Part shown: positions 60,025-64,000 of the stretch, one piece after another
Position numbering within the stretch: the first letter of the stretch is position 1
Layout: every line of letters starts with the position of its first letter
Source of the DNA: Cristatella mucedo
Taxonomy: Eukaryota > Bryozoa > Phylactolaemata > Cristatellidae
Direction: 5' to 3'
Assembly (NCBI GenBank): GCA_009760855.2
Contig: WPIO01000034.1
Coordinates: 2,512,001 to 2,576,000 of the forward strand
Length of the DNA stretch: 64,000 nt
The notes under the pieces: model-generated
What the model was told of the DNA's origin: nothing
The model's input: the letters and a program-made list of their open reading frames with translations, nothing else
Databases searched by the model: none
Position numbers and translations under genes: made by a program

Positions 60025-60664
60025 CAGCCGTCCCTCGTTTATTGCGGTTAATCGGTTCCGGACTCTGCCATGATAGGTGAGTTTCCGCGAAGTACGATTC
60101 TTTATTTAGAAATTGAATATTTTCGTAACTAGAGCATAGAAAACCTGTTTACGACCCTCTAATCCGGTTTTAACATTATTAAAGCCCGCTGGACATGAAA
60201 TAACACCCTTTAAATCACCATTACACCCGTATTACCCAAAAAAATATAATAGACAAAGTAAGGGATAATAAGACGTATTAGACAATACAAATATCATATT
60301 GTTATTAGTGTACATTTAATTACACTCGTGCAGTTTTTACACACATCCACTAGCTTATGAAAATAGTGCAATTTGTTCGATGAGGATGAAGAGGCGTACT
60401 GCACGGCAAATAAGAGCAAGGTTACTGCTCTCAGTGAGGCTGCACCTGACGTTGAAGGATTTGTGGGGGTGCTCGAATAAATAGACCAAGAGCACGTACA
60501 GTAATTTTAATTTTATTCGTGATGTAGGGGTGTGTAACTGAGTCAACCGAGCGCGCACTGTATCATTTTCACCCTCTCGATCAACTTTTTAATGAAGATA
60601 TTTGAAAAACCCGCGATAGAGTGAAGCCGTAAAAGTCGAAGCGCAAAATATAGCGAGGGACGAC
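60025..60664 (+). mobile_element. Tigger-type MITE, 640 bp, nested
   Basis: TA lies on both sides (60,023-60,024 and 60,665-60,666). The ends are CAGCCGTCCCTCGTTTATTG at the left and the reverse complement of GTCGTCCCTCGCTATATTTT at the right. It is collinear in reverse with 46,282-46,920 at the same length. It inserted into the GGACATTTCCCCC element. Confidence 0.85.
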
Positions 60665-60744
60665 TACATATATATCAATGATCAAATGAAGTTCACGCTC
60701 TATTAAAATAAAATCAACTCAGTACAAGCTGCGACTCGATAGCA

Positions 60745-61050
60745 CGACCGACGGAGGCGTTATGGCCATGGCCGCCAACGCGGCATCGGTGGCGGCGGCG
60801 TCGGCGGCGGATGGCGCACGACGCCCGGTGCAGTAACGACTGCGACGGCGGCGGCGGCGGTGATCTGGACGGACGGTAGCCGGTGTTGCCGATGTCGGGA
60901 GGGGCGCCGGCGGCAGCGGCGGCGGCTACCGAGGTTACTGCTATGTGCTCGCGGCTGCTGCCGGGAGCGTCTGCTGCTGGCCACCCGGGGTAGAGCTTTG
61001 ACCTTGCACTTGGCGGTCTGCCGAACAGCAGGGCCGCAGCGACCGCATTT
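60745..61050. other. GC-rich CpG-dense segment inside the unrecognised element
   Basis: GGC/GCC triplet-rich DNA, very different from the AT-rich sequence on either side. Open frames exist on both strands (for example 60,860-61,054 plus, 60,760-60,984 minus) but are low-complexity Arg/Ala/Pro stretches. It could be captured host sequence or a triplet-repeat expansion. Confidence 0.5.
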
Positions 61051-61254
61051 CTAATGGCTCTAATGTAGGAATACGTTACATAAGATATACTATATATAAT
61101 ATGTGTGCAAAATATGTAAACAAGACAGTTTATATCATGGCATTTCCATACGGGAGGGGAGAAAATACCCTACCTCAGGGGAAATGTCCGGGTAGCAAAT
61201 GTCCGGGTGGGGGAAATGAATGTCCAGGGGGAAATGTCCGTACCCCAACTAAAT

Positions 61255-61690
61255 CAGTGTAGTGGGGGAACCTGTATTGAACACACTATAAGGGATGCAG
61301 AATCCTCAATTTGTCGGCAACAACAGGCCACCTCGTCCACGACGAAGAAACACAATCGCTGTCTCCCAAGACGCGATGGGGCGCATGACAGGGACAGCAG
61401 TTTAGTTCTGAACCGGCAACACAACTGGGAGGGACGCCCAGGGAGCAAAGCAACTGAAGGTCAAAGCTCCGAATGATGTGGGAGCCCGACGTGCTGGAAA
61501 GGGCGGGCAGCCCGGATATTTCTGCTCGGTCTAGCGTTGTCCGTGAACCACTGCACCACATTGCCGTTCAATATGCAAGTGGCCGAGTGAAGGGGACAAA
61601 ATCGGGCCCAACTTCGATGACCCCTGACCCACTTACGTCACCCGACCCGAGTCAAAGGTTTTTCCCAGCCGATTGGCCCCATGCTGTATG
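61255..61690. other. No gene recognised
   Basis: Between two mobile elements. No supported feature. Confidence 0.35.
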
Positions 61691-61695
61691 TACAT

Positions 61696-61754
61696 AAGTG
61701 GTTCTCAACCTTCCCAATGCAGCCACCCTTCAATACAGTTCCTCATGTTGTAGC
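61696..61754 (+). mobile_element. SPIN-like hAT element, 5' end only
   Basis: 'agtggttctcaaccttccca', 'atgcagccacccttcaatac' and 'agttcctcatgttgtagc' match the left end of the 24,494 element, then the text switches at once to L2-A 3'UTR. The word TGAGAACCACT at about 62,100 may be the other terminus, but the remainder of the element is not seen. Confidence 0.7.
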
Positions 61755-61998
61755 GTGTGATTCGTCCTTGATGTGCTTATGCGTGCTGACACTGTGCATG
61801 CTGCCACTAACCACATTTGCATGCTGACCCTGTGCATGTCACCCCTAACCATATTATTCATTTCGTTTGTTTTTCAAGCATGATTTTACTTACCATTCAA
61901 TTGCATTTCACTTTACAGCAAATGTAAAGCGCCTAGAGAGAGATTAAGTTCTCTGAGGGCGCTTTATCAAGTGAATTATTATTATTATTATTATTACA
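61755..61998 (+). mobile_element. L2-A LINE 3' end, young subfamily, joined to the SPIN-like end
   Basis: It begins in the 3'UTR ('gtgtgattcgtccttgatgt'), keeps clean repeat units and hairpin tail 'aaagcgcctagagagagatt', and ends 'gcgctttatcaagtgaatta' plus (TTA)n. Confidence 0.85.
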
Positions 61999-61999
61999 T

Positions 62000-62881
62000 G
62001 AACAATCTGAGCCAGTAAATCCCACAATCCATAGCTCGTGCTTCCTCATCTTATGCGGTACCGTGCTAAGTTGTCGGTAATTCGACACTGTTGATGCATG
62101 AGAACCACTCAGGAGGCGCCGTTAACTCAGGAGGACCCGCGAACCATTAGCCATTCACTTCCGTCGGCTGCTTGTCTCGAGCTGGATAGGCATCATTCCA
62201 AAGGTTAGCGACATCGCCAGGCTGTGGCCAGATCAAAGATCGTCTACTATTGAATCGTAGCAGTATGATCTGGGAGCTGTAAGCAATATAGAACGTCACC
62301 GGAAAAAGCCAGACGTGCTCTCAAGGAAAAGAGATCGTGTTTGTAGGTCACCTTCACGATAGAAGAGCCATTTAAAGAATACGAACCAGATGCGCAAAGC
62401 TGCAGGGACAGTCTATTTACACACTATAAGCTCAACCAATTCCACGTTAGGCGCGGAAAAGCAGTGCTTGGCACGAGGGTGCGATCATTTTAACGCGCGA
62501 GCTAGGTCACTCTCGAACGAGGCTCTCTTAAAAAAAAGGTGTGGCACCAGCCCAATTAAATGGCCCCGCCCACTTGACCTGCCTTGTTGAGAAGCGAACG
62601 GGCGCCGACCTCACGATGCATCGCTGTAACCAAGGTGGGAAAGACATGACATGTTACTTCCGGTCAAAATTAACTTTTAAAAACTAATTATTTTTAAACT
62701 ACTCTAAATTTAGTAGAACGGTGATGTGCCGTCGAAAACCACGGCCAGTGACAGCGACACAGCGTCCGTACTTTTAAATGGTGGACGCGCCTGTGTCCTG
62801 TCACCCATGGACCGTGGTTATTCAATTGGCCGGTCTCAGCGGTTTCAAGCATTCTCTGCTTAATAATTAGTGGAACTGTGT
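62000..62881. promoter_or_regulatory. Upstream region of the right-hand gene
   Basis: No repeat after about 62,000. CpGs increase towards 62,882. No TATA box was identified with confidence, so this is only a presumed promoter region from its position. Confidence 0.25.
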
Positions 62882-63301
62882 ATGGAGCCCTCGGCGAGCG
62901 TGGGTAGTGGCGTGACTGTCGGCTCAGACGACGCACAGAGCGAAGAGCCTGCCATCAACGCGGAAGCCGGCGCTGCCAGCCCACACCCATTTAGCGCCGG
63001 TACGTGCCCGCATGGCGGAGATGGTGACGTTCCCCGCGACGCGCGGGAGCCTGGCAGCGGCGGCTACGAAGGAGAAGACTGCGGAAAGCTGGACGCACAC
63101 GAAGTCGCTGCTGAAGCGGACGCTGCAGCGACCGAGGACCTGCCGCACGAGGCCGCCGTCCTCGCGGTGCTGAGCGACGGCGTCGCCGGCGATGTCCAGT
63201 CCGCGCCCGATGCGCCGGACCAGCACTTCTCCTCGCTGGTCAGTCTGATGACCGATAAAAAACTGCGTGACAGGGAGCTTCTGGATGCAGTATTTAATAC
63301 G
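62882..63301 (+). CDS. First coding exon, possibly of a neurobeachin/LRBA-like protein
   Basis: The ATG at 62,882 opens 140 codons ending exactly in phase 0 at donor GTACGG (63,302). The first 110 residues are acidic and low-complexity (MEPSASVGSGVTVGSDDAQS..., EDLPHEAAVLAVLSDG). The last part, FSSLVSLMTDKKL and RDRELLDAVFNT, aligns without gaps with the conserved start of neurobeachin and LRBA (FAVLIGLIQVGEV and SNRDIVETVLNLL), keeping F, L, L, R, V, N and charge pattern. Those BEACH-domain proteins act in vesicle trafficking and also begin with a disordered leader. The exon is CpG-rich. The stop read in-frame at 63,391 would be intronic. Homology is short, so the name is tentative. Confidence 0.5.
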
Positions 63302-64000
63302 GTACGGAAAAGAGCGGTCCGTGTTTGCTTGTTTCACGCGGCGTTAGTTATCGTATCGCCTCGGTCGCAACCACGCAAATGTCACTGGTAGCATTAGCAC
63401 GTGACGGTCGTAGCTCGTGTCCCTGAGCATGTACACGCTCACTCACGCGCTCTGCGTTCGCTTACATAACGGAAGTTCTGTTCAGTCTACTCACTCTCTG
63501 CGCTGCGGCTGCCACCCGACCGGCCCCTCGGGGTGTCATCGCTCGCCCGCTCTCTTTAATGCAGACAGTACTGCTGACTGAGACAGTCGCGAGATCTCTT
63601 GGGCATTGCTTGCCGGATGCGCTTGCCTTCGAAGTTTCAATCGGGTCGCTGGGCCTACCGGATGCCTTCCTAACGCTTTTAGTGCCCCTTTCACTTCCGA
63701 TTCAGCCCCAAGCTGATCGCCGTGCCGAAGGCGAACCTCGCGTCGCCTCGCTGTCCATAAGCCTGGCCTGCATATTTTTAGCGCTTTGACGGCATTGTCT
63801 GCACGCAGGACCGCAGGTACTGGGGGGCGTGGGTGGGTCTCTCCCCCCTGGCTGTCCCTGTGGTGCAAACAGTAAACAGCTGCCTCAAGAGCAGAGGGCG
63901 ATCTTTGAAGTTTCTGTTTATCTGGAAGATACTGTACTGATAAATTACTGGCGACTGCTTTCCTCGGCTCTCAAAACAGGATTTCAAGCATTAGCAAAAT
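63302..64000. other. Presumed first intron of the right-hand gene
   Basis: No second exon seen before the edge. Open frames on both strands at 63,536-63,868 reflect high GC content. Confidence 0.4.

Larger units (their letters stand above)
59878..61246. mobile_element. Unrecognised DNA element with GGACATTTCCCCC subterminal repeats
   Basis: Both ends carry, in opposite orientation, about four copies of a word like GGACATTTCCCCC (left: gaacgtttcccc, ggacgtttccccc, ggacatttccccc, ggacattccccc). The outermost bases also pair: GTACGGCATTCCC at the left and the reverse complement of GTACGGACATTTCCCC at the right. The 7-bp sequence AACTAAA flanks it at 59,871-59,877 and 61,247-61,253. Inside are a Tigger-type MITE (60,025-60,664) and a very GC-rich 300-bp segment (60,745-61,050). 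No transposase is seen. Target length suggests a hAT-like mechanism, but I do not recognise the family. Confidence 0.7.

Noticed and set aside
60355-60558. Protein-like similarity between this frame and one at 46,402-46,605
   Set aside because: Both are the same part of the 640-bp MITE; the likeness is DNA repeat similarity, not a conserved gene.
63536-63868. 110-codon minus frame near the right edge
   Set aside because: High-GC composition effect in a presumed intron; no motif and overlapping open frames on the other strand.

Overview
This is nuclear DNA from an animal, most likely an invertebrate. It has short exons split by introns of 1.5 to 6 kb, no operons, many non-LTR retrotransposons, tRNA-derived SINEs, Tigger, Tc1 and hAT DNA transposons, and long GA/CT and TA microsatellites. 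I cannot fix the phylum from sequence alone. The SDR exons are clearly related to animal DHRS1 but diverged from the vertebrate protein, which fits a mollusc, a chelicerate or another invertebrate.

Host genes. Two DHRS1-like short-chain dehydrogenase/reductase genes lie head to tail on the minus strand. Gene A runs from its start codon at 25,462 leftwards to at least 2,277 and probably past the window edge. Gene B runs from about 52,071 (or 52,504) to at least 38,881. Five matching exons have equal or nearly equal lengths (83, 133, 114, 82/85 and 81 nt), the same intron phases, intact GT/AG sites and no stops, so the pair is an old tandem duplication with both copies kept open. Gene A has the cofactor-binding first exon; I found no equivalent for gene B. 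At the right edge a plus-strand CpG-rich first exon (62,882-63,301) ends in a segment resembling the N terminus of neurobeachin/LRBA proteins.

Mobile DNA. Much of the rest is transposon debris inside introns and between genes. Two L2-clade (CR1 group) LINE families are present. L2-A has a hairpin 3' end followed by (ATT)n. L2-B has a different end with ACATT repeats. A tRNA-derived SINE (SINE-1) carries an L2-A-like 3' tail, suggesting it was mobilised by L2-A. A second tRNA-like SINE (SINE-2) also occurs. Nesting is heavy: 7.84-11.58 kb is a decayed long L2-A copy with three insertions in it, one a younger reversed L2-A with an 8-bp target duplication. 3.38-6.43 kb is L2-A split by a SINE, itself split by a Tigger element that holds another L2-A.

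Most notable items: a 187-bp SPIN-like hAT element with a near-perfect 8-bp target duplication (24,494-24,680), from a family known for horizontal transfer; an unrecognised 1.37-kb element with subterminal GGACATTTCCCCC repeats (59,878-61,246) and a Tigger-type MITE inside; a perfect 14 x 28 bp minisatellite; a 37-bp-arm perfect palindrome with a third copy; and gene B without visible Rossmann exons. Transposon boundaries are by eye and mostly good to about 10-30 bases; exon boundaries were placed on splice sites base by base.
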